Of a DNA stretch of 41,192 nt, positions 33,929 through 41,192 are shown in pieces. Position numbers and translations under genes: made by a program. Where the stretch lies: contig DDVI01000055.1 in NCBI GenBank assembly GCA_002345205.1, positions 42,630 through 83,821 of the forward strand, in the 5' to 3' direction. The notes under the pieces were generated by a model. It saw nothing but the letters and a program-made list of their open reading frames with translations. It had not been told where the DNA came from and did not search any database. Each line of letters starts with the position of its first letter. The stretch's first letter is position 1. This DNA is from Bdellovibrionaceae bacterium UBA2316 (GTDB lineage: Bacteria; Bdellovibrionota; Bdellovibrionia; Bdellovibrionales; Bdellovibrionaceae).

Positions 33929-34663
33929 CTGACCAATTTCGACAAAATCTTTTACAAAGGCTGTCTTCGGGGATGACTGAATTTCTAATGGCGTTCCCAC
34001 TTGTTCAATTTGGCCTTTATTCATGACCACCACGCGATCACTCATTTGAAAGGCTTCTTTTTGGTCGTGAGTTACGTAGACCAGAGTCAGTTTCAACTTC
34101 TTTTGAATGTCTCGGATATCTCGGCGCATTTTTTCGCGTAGTTTGGCATCTAGATTTGATAAGGGTTCATCGAGTAAAAGGATTCTCGGCTTCATAACGA
34201 GCCCTCGGGCCAAAGCCACGCGTTGTTGCTGCCCGCCGGATAGCTCGTTCGGCTTCCTGTTTTCTAGGCCATCTAACTCCACCGTTTTAAGAACCTTTTG
34301 GACTTCTGTTTGGACGGCGGATTTATCTAGCTTTTGAAATTTGAGTGGATAAGCCACATTTTCAAAAACATTCATATGAGGCCAAACGGCGTACGACTGA
34401 AACATCATTCCGACATTACGTTTTTCAGGTGGTAAGAATTTTCTATTTTGAGGGTCTGATACGATATCGCTGTCAAACTGAATCACGCCATGAGTGTTTT
34501 CTTCAAGTCCAGCAATCATTCGAAGAGTCGTTGTTTTGCCGCAACCGGATGGTCCTAGGAAACTAACGAATTCACCATTAGCGATGTTTAGATTGAAATC
34601 TTTAACGGCCCAAACGTTGCCGTTAAATTGCTTGCCGACATTGGAAAATTGCAGTTGGCTCAT
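33923..34663 (-). CDS. ABC importer ATPase, ferric/small-anion (FbpC/PotA-like) type
   Basis: 246 residues from ATG 34663; a longer open frame upstream lies in the permease gene. Walker A GPSGCGKTT (about 38-46), Q-loop MMFQSYAVWPHM, signature LSGGQQQRVALARGL, Walker B LLLDEPLSNLDA and H-loop VTHDQ are all intact. It ends soon after GQIEQVGTPLEI, so the TOBE regulatory domain found in FbpC/PotA/MalK (about 100 more residues) is missing. It overlaps the permease stop by 4 bases (ATGA) and is the last gene of the binding protein-permease-ATPase operon. Energises uptake at the inner membrane. Confidence 0.93.
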   Translation of the reverse strand: MSQLQFSNVGKQFNGNVWAVKDFNLNIANGEFVSFLGPSGCGKTTTLRMIAGLEENTHGVIQFDSDIVSDPQNRKFLPPEKRNVGMMFQSYAVWPHMNVFENVAYPLKFQKLDKSAVQTEVQKVLKTVELDGLENRKPNELSGGQQQRVALARGLVMKPRILLLDEPLSNLDAKLREKMRRDIRDIQKKLKLTLVYVTHDQKEAFQMSDRVVVMNKGQIEQVGTPLEIQSSPKTAFVKDFVEIGQL

Positions 34664-36285
34664 AATCCGTAACGTCCTTTCGATACTTTTTTTAGCGCAA
34701 AATTTAAACTGAAAATAAGAGTCACAACAAGTAGGGATAATACGGACGCACCGCCACCACCGACATCCGAGTACTCTTGAAGTGAGAAGATCAGGGTACC
34801 GACCGTTTCTAAACCAGGACCCGTCAGCAAAATCGTCATTGTCAATTCGCTCATGACCGGCATGAAAATGAAAAATGCCGAAGCGATCAATGAGGATTTT
34901 AAAAGAGGTAAATAGATAGTACGCAAAACGGCCCAAAAATTAGCGCCCGAAACGCGCGCAGCTTCCTCTAACGAGGGATGAATCTGCGAATAACCGTCTT
35001 GCATCGTTTTAAAACTTAAGCTCATGTATTTTACGACGTAGGCGATTAAAATCAAACCCAAGGTGTTGTAGAGAGATGGTCCTATACCAAAATAACCTTG
35101 GCTAAACGTCAAGATCAACGCCAGCGCCAGCACGCTACCGGGAGTTGAAAATGGAATCGAAGCAAAGACGCCGGGAAATGATCGTCCCCTGATATTTGTT
35201 TTCGCGGGAAAGTACGCCATCAAAAAACTAAACACTGTACATAAAAGTGCGGCGCCAAATCCCAGCATCAATGAATTAGTTACCGCACGGACCGTTTCTT
35301 CGGTATCAAATAAAACACGATAAAAATTAGCAAAGCTGAGACTGCCGAACGACCACGATCCCTGAACTGTGCTAAGTGCAGATACCAATAGGCCGAGTAG
35401 AGGCAAAATAAAAATTGAAAATAGAAGCAATGATAAACCGATAATCACCGGCCAAGTGGCGCCTTTCAAAGATAACAACGAAGGGCGTGTCGATTTCCCG
35501 CCCACAAGATATGATTTTTCGCGACCAGCGGTGTACTGAACTAAAAATAACAACACAAGGGTTGTTATCATTAGGAGGACGGAAACGCCGACGGCCATTT
35601 GTACACCGTGTGCGGTTCCCATTCGTTGATAGGTGTAGATTTGCGTCGTCATTAAATACAGACGAGCCGGTCCACCAATCAATGCTGGCACACCGAAACT
35701 GGCCGCCGTTGCCAAGAACGATAAAATAAATCCGTTAAAAATCGCCGGTCGCAAGAGTGGCAAAGAAATATCACGAAACACGTGCCAGGCATTGGCTCCA
35801 GATAAACGGGCGGCTTCTTCTAATGAAGAATCCATACGGTCAAGAGCCGTCAATGTAGTGAGTAAAACAAAAGTGAATAGGAAACTGGTTTCTACCCACA
35901 CTAATCCAGCAAACGAATAAATATTTAAGCCTAAATCAAAAACAGTATTCAGTAATCCACTCGTCGGGTTCGCTAAAATAATCCAACCGATCGCACCCAC
36001 GTAAGGAGGGATCGCGTAGGGTAGGCAAAACCAAGTGCGGAATTTATCTTTGCCAGGTAAATTAGTTCGCGTCAGCACCCAGGCTAGGGGAACGCCAAGA
36101 AGCACGCAGGAAATTCCCACGGCTAGTGAAACTAAAACGGTATTCTGGATCGCTTTGATTTGATTTGTACTTGTTAGGATGTCCAAAAATTGAGTGAACG
36201 TGGGAAAGCTGACCAAGTAGGCCAGTGGTGCAATAAAAAGTGCTAAAACTATCAGCCATCCTGCAAGGTAAATCGATTTACGCAT
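34660..36285 (-). CDS. ABC importer permease, fused two-domain (FbpB/ThiP-like) type
   Basis: 541 residues with about 12 transmembrane helices, made of two homologous halves. Each half carries an EAA coupling loop: EEAARLSGANAWHVFRDISLP near 160 and EEAARVSGANFWAVLRTIYLP near 435. This fused form is typical of the ferric-iron/thiamine/2-aminoethylphosphonate importer group. Starts by TAATG-type overlap with the binding-protein gene (one shared base) and ends in ATGA overlap with the ATPase. The substrate follows the binding protein and is not fixed by this sequence. Confidence 0.93.
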   Translation of the reverse strand: MRKSIYLAGWLIVLALFIAPLAYLVSFPTFTQFLDILTSTNQIKAIQNTVLVSLAVGISCVLLGVPLAWVLTRTNLPGKDKFRTWFCLPYAIPPYVGAIGWIILANPTSGLLNTVFDLGLNIYSFAGLVWVETSFLFTFVLLTTLTALDRMDSSLEEAARLSGANAWHVFRDISLPLLRPAIFNGFILSFLATAASFGVPALIGGPARLYLMTTQIYTYQRMGTAHGVQMAVGVSVLLMITTLVLLFLVQYTAGREKSYLVGGKSTRPSLLSLKGATWPVIIGLSLLLFSIFILPLLGLLVSALSTVQGSWSFGSLSFANFYRVLFDTEETVRAVTNSLMLGFGAALLCTVFSFLMAYFPAKTNIRGRSFPGVFASIPFSTPGSVLALALILTFSQGYFGIGPSLYNTLGLILIAYVVKYMSLSFKTMQDGYSQIHPSLEEAARVSGANFWAVLRTIYLPLLKSSLIASAFFIFMPVMSELTMTILLTGPGLETVGTLIFSLQEYSDVGGGGASVLSLLVVTLIFSLNFALKKVSKGRYGL

Positions 36286-37283
36286 TAAAATACTATTTTT
36301 GAGAACTCGTCTTTGATTTTATCACGTGATTGTATCGTCTCTTTTACAAAGTCTTTCGACCACGCAGGTGCCGACTTCATCACGACTGAAAACTCGGGTG
36401 CCCCAACGGGGCCAGCATGACCAGGTACTGATGGATACATAAATGACTTAGCCATGGCTTCTTGTCCTTTTTGTGCAAAAAACCAGTCCGCCACTTTTTT
36501 CGCGAGAGCCTGTTCGCCTTCTTTTTTGACGATCGCTAAAACATTGGATTGAACAACAGCGCCGTCTTCAGGAAGTTTTTGTTTAATACGAGGATCTGTA
36601 GTCGTCAGCCTTAAGATATTTTCTAAAAGTACGATGCCCACCGGACGTTCTTTGCTTTGTAGCCGTCGAATAACGCCGGAGTTTCCGCCTTCAGCAATGA
36701 GATCGTTTTTTCTTAAGTCCTTGAAGTAATCCCAGCCGTATGCTTTAGCTAAAAAAGCAACTGTTGTGAACGCCGTGCCCGAAGCCAGTGGACTGCCGGT
36801 GGAAACTTTGCCTTTCCATTTAGCGTTTGTTAATTCTTTGAATGATTTCGGAGCGTCTTTTTCTGGAATCACATCCGAGTTGTAAGCTAGAACCATGATC
36901 GGGTAACTCACAGTCGTAAAGGCACCATCTGAATTTTTAAAAGGCTCAGCGACTTTTTCAGAGTTAGCAGGTTTGTAATTAAGCAATTTTCCTTGGGATG
37001 CCATACCTTCAAACCAAAAACGATCGGAGAAAACTAAAACATCGGCTTGAATTTTACCGGCCATGTTTTCGGCTTGAACCTTGGCGGCGACATCTTCGGA
37101 GCCGGCTTGGTAAAAACTAAATTTCACACCCGGGAACTCTTTTTCTAATTGGGGCTGAATATCAGCGATCGTATCTTTGTAAAGGGATGTATAGATCCAG
37201 ACGGTTTGATCTGCTGATTTCTTAGTACATGAAGTAATAGCGAACACACTTAAAATAAGAGCAACGACAATATTTATTTTCAT
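36285..37283 (-). CDS. Substrate-binding lipoprotein of the ABC importer (FbpA-like)
   Basis: 332 residues with lipobox ITSC (Cys19), so a lipid-anchored periplasmic receptor. The type-2 binding-protein fold is seen in VWIYTSLYKDTIADIQPQLE, DVLVFSDRFWFEGM, SYPIMVLAYNSD and KWKGKVSTGSPLASGTAF. The C-terminal part has FMYPSVPGHAGPVGAP. FbpA-type proteins bind ferric ion through Tyr pairs; candidate tyrosines exist (YTSLY, FMYPS), but 2-aminoethylphosphonate or other anion receptors share the fold, so the ligand is uncertain. First gene of the operon; the region 37284-37421 upstream shows no clear promoter or iron-box that I can defend. Confidence 0.88.
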   Translation of the reverse strand: MKINIVVALILSVFAITSCTKKSADQTVWIYTSLYKDTIADIQPQLEKEFPGVKFSFYQAGSEDVAAKVQAENMAGKIQADVLVFSDRFWFEGMASQGKLLNYKPANSEKVAEPFKNSDGAFTTVSYPIMVLAYNSDVIPEKDAPKSFKELTNAKWKGKVSTGSPLASGTAFTTVAFLAKAYGWDYFKDLRKNDLIAEGGNSGVIRRLQSKERPVGIVLLENILRLTTTDPRIKQKLPEDGAVVQSNVLAIVKKEGEQALAKKVADWFFAQKGQEAMAKSFMYPSVPGHAGPVGAPEFSVVMKSAPAWSKDFVKETIQSRDKIKDEFSKIVF

Positions 37284-37421
37284 ACGAACTAGTTAAACCG
37301 TGAATGGCATTTTCGTCCATCATTCTGGCTAGTGACGCTAGGCGGTTAACGGGTTCAAAGTGTTGAAAAATACTGAGCATTGTTACATTTTAGACAAGAT
37401 TATTTTTACCGGAGGCTAAGG

Positions 37422-37799
37422 GTGGAGTTCAAAGAACAATTAGGTCAAATTTCAGCGGCAATGGCACGTATTCATAAGACTATTTTGGAAAATGAAATCG
37501 AATTGCGCGAAATTAAGACAATGAAATCCCTTGGTCCGAACGAACGCCTACAGATTTTGCTTAATGATCCTGAATTTGCTTGGCTTCGTATGCTAAGTGG
37601 ACTGATGAGTACACTCGATGAAGTGTATTTCCAAAAAGAACCGATTCAGAGTGAACAGGTCGCGAATTTGAAAAAATCCGTCAATGAATTGCTCATTCAG
37701 CCCTCTGATTCTGTATTTTCAAAAAAGTATCGCAGTTTACTACCAGTAGTGCCAGATTTAATGTTGCATCACGGTTTGCTACGGCAAGCGTTGCAATGA
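37422..37799 (+). CDS. Small conserved helical protein of unknown function
   Basis: 125 residues. GTG 37422 is chosen because GGAGG ends 6 bases upstream; an open frame back to TTG 37380 has no ribosome site. The product is almost entirely helical: an N-terminal coiled-coil-like helix (EFKEQLGQISAAMARIHKTI), then ERLQILLNDPEFAWLRMLSGLMSTLDE, then a C-terminal helical pair. The NDPEFAWLRxLSxLxxxLDE core is one I recall from small uncharacterised proteobacterial proteins, with no known role. Monocistronic, ended by the hairpin at 37875-37913. Confidence 0.75.
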   Translation: MEFKEQLGQISAAMARIHKTILENEIELREIKTMKSLGPNERLQILLNDPEFAWLRMLSGLMSTLDEVYFQKEPIQSEQVANLKKSVNELLIQPSDSVFSKKYRSLLPVVPDLMLHHGLLRQALQ

Positions 37800-37874
37800 A
37801 TCAAACATCCCAAATTGCATCGTTCACCAGGGAATAATTCCTCAATTGATGTATGATTAATTAGGATAAGACGT

Positions 37875-37913
37875 AAGAAAGGTAAATCACTTTCAAAGTG
37901 ATTCACCTTTCTT
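37875..37913. terminator. Bidirectional hairpin (19-bp near-perfect stem)
   Basis: 37875-37893 and 37895-37913 are reverse complements except for one A-C mismatch. The arms begin AAGAAAGG and end CCTTTCTT, followed on the plus strand by ATTTTG. It lies between convergent genes and overlaps the stop codon of the cyclophilin gene. Confidence 0.75.
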
Positions 37914-38805
37914 ATTTTGTGCGCACGGGAATAGGGACATTGCAGATTTCAATTCTATCTGCGCGGTATTTAAACCACTCTTCGGGGCGGTGACGACGCG
38001 ATTCAATCACATCTTGAAATATCTTCGAGTCTGTTTTCATCACTTCGATTTGAGTCCGATCAGCTTCGGGAATGTCACTCGCTAAATGAAGCGATTTAAT
38101 CGCCACTGGTTGCTCCGTTTTATCGTAAAATCCCATCGCGGCTTTGCCTCGAGGGAGTGATGACAATAATTCCATTCCTGAAATCACACGACCAATCAGA
38201 GTTACATTGCGATCTAAATGGCGGGGCGCATGTCCAGTTACGGCATATAATTCTGTTCCGCCACCACTGTCAGAAGCGTTGTCGCGGCCGGCACCCACGG
38301 CGCCGTAACAATGAAGTAGCCAACCTTTTTTTGTTTTTAAATCGCGCGCGACGGGAAAGCCGTCAACGAAGCCAACCTCGGGCGCGTAGATATCGCCATC
38401 TTTTAGTTTTACAAATGATTTTTTAGAGTCCCACGCGGTTTCAAACTCGGCGTCTAGGGTTGCTTTGCCTGTTTTAATCACTTTCTTTTTCGCGGCATCT
38501 GACGAATTTGGATCAGCCCACTGAACAACGTAGTTATCTTGAGCGCGCACGATCGCTAAACCATCCCAATATTTTTCCTGCGCTAATTTTTTTACGTTCT
38601 CCACATGCTTTGGCGCAAAGCCAGGTGCTAATTCGATAATAACTCGGCCGCTTTTAAGCTCTAAATAAAGTGTGTTGGCAGGATCCAGAGGACGCCAGTC
38701 GCCTGATTTAGACTGAGCAATCAATTCGGACATAGAAAGTCGAGTTTTACCTAGGCAATTAAGTGCGATGAAAAAACTAATGAAAAGAAATACAAAGCGC
38801 TTCAT
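37912..38805 (-). CDS. Periplasmic cyclophilin-type peptidyl-prolyl isomerase (large subfamily)
   Basis: 297 residues with a signal peptide (1-19, ending CLGK region). The cyclophilin core is visible: GRVIIELAPGFAPKHVENVKKLA, the active-site-like IVRAQDNYVVQWADP, GRDNASDSGGGTELYAV and LDRNVTLIGRVISGMELLSSLPRG. A roughly 40-residue insert (DGFPVARDLKTKKGWLLHCYG) is typical of a long cyclophilin subfamily I recall from alpha- and gammaproteobacteria. It would assist folding of secreted proteins. GGAG lies 7 bases before the ATG. It is divergent from the HAD gene with under 50 bases between starts, so promoters overlap. Confidence 0.9.
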   Translation of the reverse strand: MKRFVFLFISFFIALNCLGKTRLSMSELIAQSKSGDWRPLDPANTLYLELKSGRVIIELAPGFAPKHVENVKKLAQEKYWDGLAIVRAQDNYVVQWADPNSSDAAKKKVIKTGKATLDAEFETAWDSKKSFVKLKDGDIYAPEVGFVDGFPVARDLKTKKGWLLHCYGAVGAGRDNASDSGGGTELYAVTGHAPRHLDRNVTLIGRVISGMELLSSLPRGKAAMGFYDKTEQPVAIKSLHLASDIPEADRTQIEVMKTDSKIFQDVIESRRHRPEEWFKYRADRIEICNVPIPVRTK

Positions 38806-38854
38806 AAATGTCTCCGATCGGACTACAATGGCATACTATAAAAATGGAGGCAAA

Positions 38855-39490
38855 TTGGTATTTAAAGCGGATGCATTTCTTTTTGATTTGGATGGCACTC
38901 TGATTAACTCACTTGCCGTGATTAAACGTGTATGGTCGCAGTGGGCGATCGATCAGGGATTAGATCCTGAACTCGTCGTCGCGAATTGCCATGGTCGTCG
39001 TTCGATTGATACGATAAAAATGTTCGCGCCTCATTTGCCGCTGCCGAAAGCTAACAATGACTTTATTGACAGAGAAGCGGCAGACACAGAAGGTCTGTTT
39101 GCTTTGCCAGGTGCTGTCGATTTTTTAAAATCATTGCCTCGTGATCGCTGGGCGATCGTGACGTCATGTACGACTAAGCTAGCGCACGTTCGTATGGAGT
39201 ATCTAAATATCCCTCGGCCGCAGGTGCTTGTTCGCGGTGAAGATGTTACGAAAGGCAAGCCAGATCCACAAGGATACTTATTGGCGGCTAAGCAGTTAGG
39301 TTTTTCACCTGAAAATTGCCTCGTGTTTGAAGATGCTGACGCCGGTGTCGAAGCGGGTCAACGTGCGGGAATGAGGGTGGTTACAGTGACGGCTACGCAT
39401 GCGCATGCGACAAAAGGCGATGCCTTTATTCCGGATTATCGTTCTGTAAAATTACTTCAAACGTCGCCATTAGCTCTTGAGATTTTATAA
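38855..39490 (+). CDS. HAD-superfamily sugar-phosphate phosphatase (YfbT/HxpA-like)
   Basis: 211 residues if TTG 38855 is the start, supported by GGAGG 4 bases upstream, the same layout as the PhoD-like gene. ATG 38828 is in frame but has no ribosome site. HAD motifs: FLFDLDGTLINS (nucleophile Asp), AIVTSCTTK (motif 2 Ser/Thr), KGKPDPQGYLLAAKQLG (motif 3 Lys) and VFEDADAGVEAGQRAG (motif 4). The overall run, including HGRRSIDTIKMF, EGLFALPGAVDFL and the GKPDP segment, is close to E. coli YfbT, a hexose-phosphate phosphatase. Exact substrate not determinable. Confidence 0.87.
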   Translation: MVFKADAFLFDLDGTLINSLAVIKRVWSQWAIDQGLDPELVVANCHGRRSIDTIKMFAPHLPLPKANNDFIDREAADTEGLFALPGAVDFLKSLPRDRWAIVTSCTTKLAHVRMEYLNIPRPQVLVRGEDVTKGKPDPQGYLLAAKQLGFSPENCLVFEDADAGVEAGQRAGMRVVTVTATHAHATKGDAFIPDYRSVKLLQTSPLALEIL

Positions 39491-39565
39491 CTATTTTGGA
39501 TAGCATTTTTTGACTGTATTTCTAGTGTGTAGTTAAATATAGTGGTTATCTAGAGGGGATCGATC

Positions 39566-40516
39566 ATGTCAGCGTATAAGTATGTTTATTGGTTTAAGCG
39601 TATTCGTCCGAATTCGTATAAACCTGTGATTTTGATTACAGGTTGTGCCTCGGGGATTGGTCTGGAACTGGCGAAGGTGTTTACACGTGTTCCCAACTAT
39701 CGCGTCGTCATTACGGCTCGAAAGGGCTCAATTGAAAAGCTGCATTCCCTGTTTCCAGCCTCGCAAAATATTAGAGTTTATGAACTGGATATCACTGACG
39801 ATGTATCTAGAAAACAGGTCGTCGGAAAAATATGTAGCGAATGGGAAGGCGTTGATATTTTAATTAACAATGCGGGGATTTCCTATCGATCGGTGATTGA
39901 ACATATGACCAGTAAGGATGAGTCTCTGCAGATGGCGACCAATTACTTTGGTCCGATGTCGCTCATTCGCGCCGTACTTCCTAATATGCGAAAAAAAGGT
40001 CGCGGTAAAATTATTAACATCAGTTCCGTGAGTGGTATGTTAGCGATGCCTACTATGTCTTCGTACTCGGCATCTAAAGCTGCATTAGAGGGAGCCAGCG
40101 AAGCTCTCTGGTACGAAATGCGTCCGTTTGGAATTGACGTATCCTTAGTGCAGCCAGGGTTTATTCATTCCGAGTCGTTCAAAAACGTGCGCTACACAGA
40201 AAGAGGACGTCAATCTGAAGACGGTAATGATGAATATTCACAGTTTTATAAATCCATGAGGCCATTTATTTCTAAGTTGATGGGACTATCGCGAACCCCC
40301 GCCGAGTCGGTTGCGCAACTGATTTTGTTGGTTGTTCAGACGGAACGTCCCCCCTTATGGGTACCGGCGGGATTTGGCGCTGAGTTCTTTTATTATTTGC
40401 GTCGCTTGATGCCACGACGATTGTTGCATCCGTTGTTGTTTAGATTCTTACCTGGAGTTCGTCATTGGGGTGAGGGCTTCTCTCGTAAACGTAAAACTAC
40501 ATTCTGGGACTTGTAG
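39566..40516 (+). CDS. Short-chain dehydrogenase/reductase
   Basis: 316 residues with a 20-residue basic N-terminal extension before the Rossmann start. Cofactor motif TGCASGIG (about 26-33), LDITDD, NNAG (about 104-107), IINISSVSG with catalytic Ser, and YSASK with catalytic Tyr/Lys. The PGF after it and the long C-terminal part (PLLFRFLPGVRHW, Arg-rich) resemble classical SDRs acting on lipids or sterols near membranes. Probably NADP-dependent; substrate unknown. GAGGGG precedes ATG 39566 by about 7 bases. The kinase gene begins at the base after its stop. Confidence 0.9.
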   Translation: MSAYKYVYWFKRIRPNSYKPVILITGCASGIGLELAKVFTRVPNYRVVITARKGSIEKLHSLFPASQNIRVYELDITDDVSRKQVVGKICSEWEGVDILINNAGISYRSVIEHMTSKDESLQMATNYFGPMSLIRAVLPNMRKKGRGKIINISSVSGMLAMPTMSSYSASKAALEGASEALWYEMRPFGIDVSLVQPGFIHSESFKNVRYTERGRQSEDGNDEYSQFYKSMRPFISKLMGLSRTPAESVAQLILLVVQTERPPLWVPAGFGAEFFYYLRRLMPRRLLHPLLFRFLPGVRHWGEGFSRKRKTTFWDL

Positions 40517-41041
40517 TTGAAACGAAAAATTCTGATCTTGGGATCGATCGCCTCTGGAAAAACAGTGCTCGCCCGCCAGCTAGCTAAGGGTTTAGCTCTG
40601 CCCGTAGTTCATGTCGATAGTTTAGAATTTAATGCCGATTTATCTAAGAAAAGTTTAGACGTCATTCGTGGCGATTTGAAAATAGCACTGGATCGTCCCG
40701 AATGGATACTGGATGGTCATGGTCCTTTGGATATGTTGCCTTCTCATTTAAAAGCGGCCGACGTCATCGTTTTTATTGATTTTCAATTTAGCCAAAATGT
40801 TCTCTGGCTCATAAAGCGTCAATTAGGTGTACTCTTTGCACCTCGATCAGAGATGCCATCTGGATCGACTGAATGGAACTGGTGGCATTTTAAAAAGATG
40901 CTGCAGACTCTGCAGAAGCAGCACCGGCTCATGAATCCAGAGCTGTTAAAGATTTTACAACGTCCTGAAAATCAATCAAAGCTCATTCATGTTAAAACAC
41001 CAAAAGATCTGAGCCAGGTAGCGAAAATAATCTCAGGCTGA
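40517..41041 (+). CDS. Small P-loop kinase (adenylate-kinase/FlaR-like)
   Basis: 174 residues starting at TTG directly after the SDR stop (TAGTTG), so translation is coupled. Walker A is GSIASGKTVLARQLA; a second conserved stretch, WILDGHGPLDMLPSHLKAADVIVFIDF, corresponds to the NMP-binding/Walker B region of FlaR-like nucleotide kinases. A Trp-rich segment (GSTEWNWWHFKKML) forms the lid area. Such proteins are annotated as topology-modulation or shikimate/adenylate kinase-like, with unknown substrate. Its TGA is followed in frame by a transposase-like reading frame. Confidence 0.82.
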   Translation: MKRKILILGSIASGKTVLARQLAKGLALPVVHVDSLEFNADLSKKSLDVIRGDLKIALDRPEWILDGHGPLDMLPSHLKAADVIVFIDFQFSQNVLWLIKRQLGVLFAPRSEMPSGSTEWNWWHFKKMLQTLQKQHRLMNPELLKILQRPENQSKLIHVKTPKDLSQVAKIISG

Positions 41042-41192
41042 GCCAGCAGCCAACTGTCTGATCACACTGCAACCAAAGGTCTTGTCACGAAGAACTCAGG
41101 CTTCTCACTGCATGCAGGTGTTGCCACCAAAGCCCATGAGCGGGATCGACTCGAAAAAGTTTGTCGGTATATTGCAAGGCCTGCTGTGAGCG
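41042..41192 (+). pseudogene. 5'-truncated IS91/IS801-type (Y2) transposase fragment, continuing past the window
   Basis: Fifty open codons follow the kinase TGA in the same frame with no start of their own. The translation ends GFSLHAGV...KAHERDRLEKVCRYIARPAVS. The GFSLHA and LCRYIxRPA-type motifs are characteristic of the C-terminal part of IS91/IS801-family Y2 transposases (PF04986). The upstream catalytic region with its HUH motif is absent, so this is a remnant or a rearranged fusion. Base composition is visibly richer in G and C than the neighbours. What lies beyond 41192 is unknown. Confidence 0.7.

Noticed and set aside
34664..34936. N-terminal extension of the ABC ATPase
   Set aside because: It is the antisense-free overlap with the permease coding sequence in another frame and lacks similarity to ATPases; the ATGA start is standard.

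Overview
The window reads as a chromosomal segment of a Gram-negative, moderately AT-rich bacterium. Evidence is the many signal peptides, lipoboxes, outer-membrane barrel-like proteins and periplasmic enzymes. The mix of large beta-helix lipoproteins, stand-alone sensor kinases, a secreted M3 peptidase and frequent convergent gene pairs suits a Bdellovibrionota-type organism. That assignment is an inference from gene content and style, not from a marker gene. Genes are packed tightly, and no gap over about 300 bases lacks a gene. No rRNA, tRNA or CRISPR array was found.

Layout. 1-1294: 3' part of an RhlE-type DEAD-box RNA helicase. 1352-5308: two divergent gene sets for an envelope thiol/metal-type module. 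The minus set is a ZrgA-like protein, a FixH/YtkA-like protein and a propeller-like protein. The plus set is a thioredoxin-like CPC protein, a FixH-like lipoprotein and a CC-headed barrel protein. This is the best candidate for an undescribed system. 5401-7293: three-PAS histidine kinase. 7435-10635: lipoprotein with three cysteine-paired repeats and a beta-helix. 10632-12008: sodium:solute symporter. 12124-13232: DedA and a bacterioferritin-like protein, ended by a 22-bp perfect hairpin. 13315-14703: PhoD-like phosphatase. 14925-16769: unknown secreted protein. 16904-17689: BtuF-like protein without a signal peptide. 17775-18269: single-domain response regulator.

18353-20500: Dcp-type M3 peptidase with a signal peptide. 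20595-23021: a hybrid sensor kinase interrupted by an in-frame TAG. 23147-23910: a possible 9-codon leader ORF and an OmpR-type regulator. 24052-26525: a Cache-like histidine kinase coupled by ATGA to a secreted HExxH protease. 26695-28347: an FN3/beta-barrel protein. 28344-32201: a very large Calx-beta/beta-helix lipoprotein. 32373-33928: class V aminotransferase plus hotdog thioesterase. 33923-37283: a three-gene ferric-type ABC importer. 37422-37799: small conserved helical protein. 37912-38805: periplasmic cyclophilin. 38855-39490: HAD sugar phosphatase. 39566-41041: SDR plus a small P-loop kinase. 41042-41192: remnant or 5'-truncated piece of an IS91/IS801-type transposase, fused in frame just after the kinase stop codon.

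How genes work together: the clearest units are the ABC importer (binding protein, permease and ATPase overlapping by 1 and 4 nt), the redoxin/FixH/barrel trio (overlapping by 11 and 20 nt), the kinase/protease pair and the aminotransferase/thioesterase pair. Four kinase or receiver loci make signalling a theme, but no kinase sits in a clean operon with its regulator. The nearest case is the interrupted hybrid kinase followed by the OmpR-type regulator.
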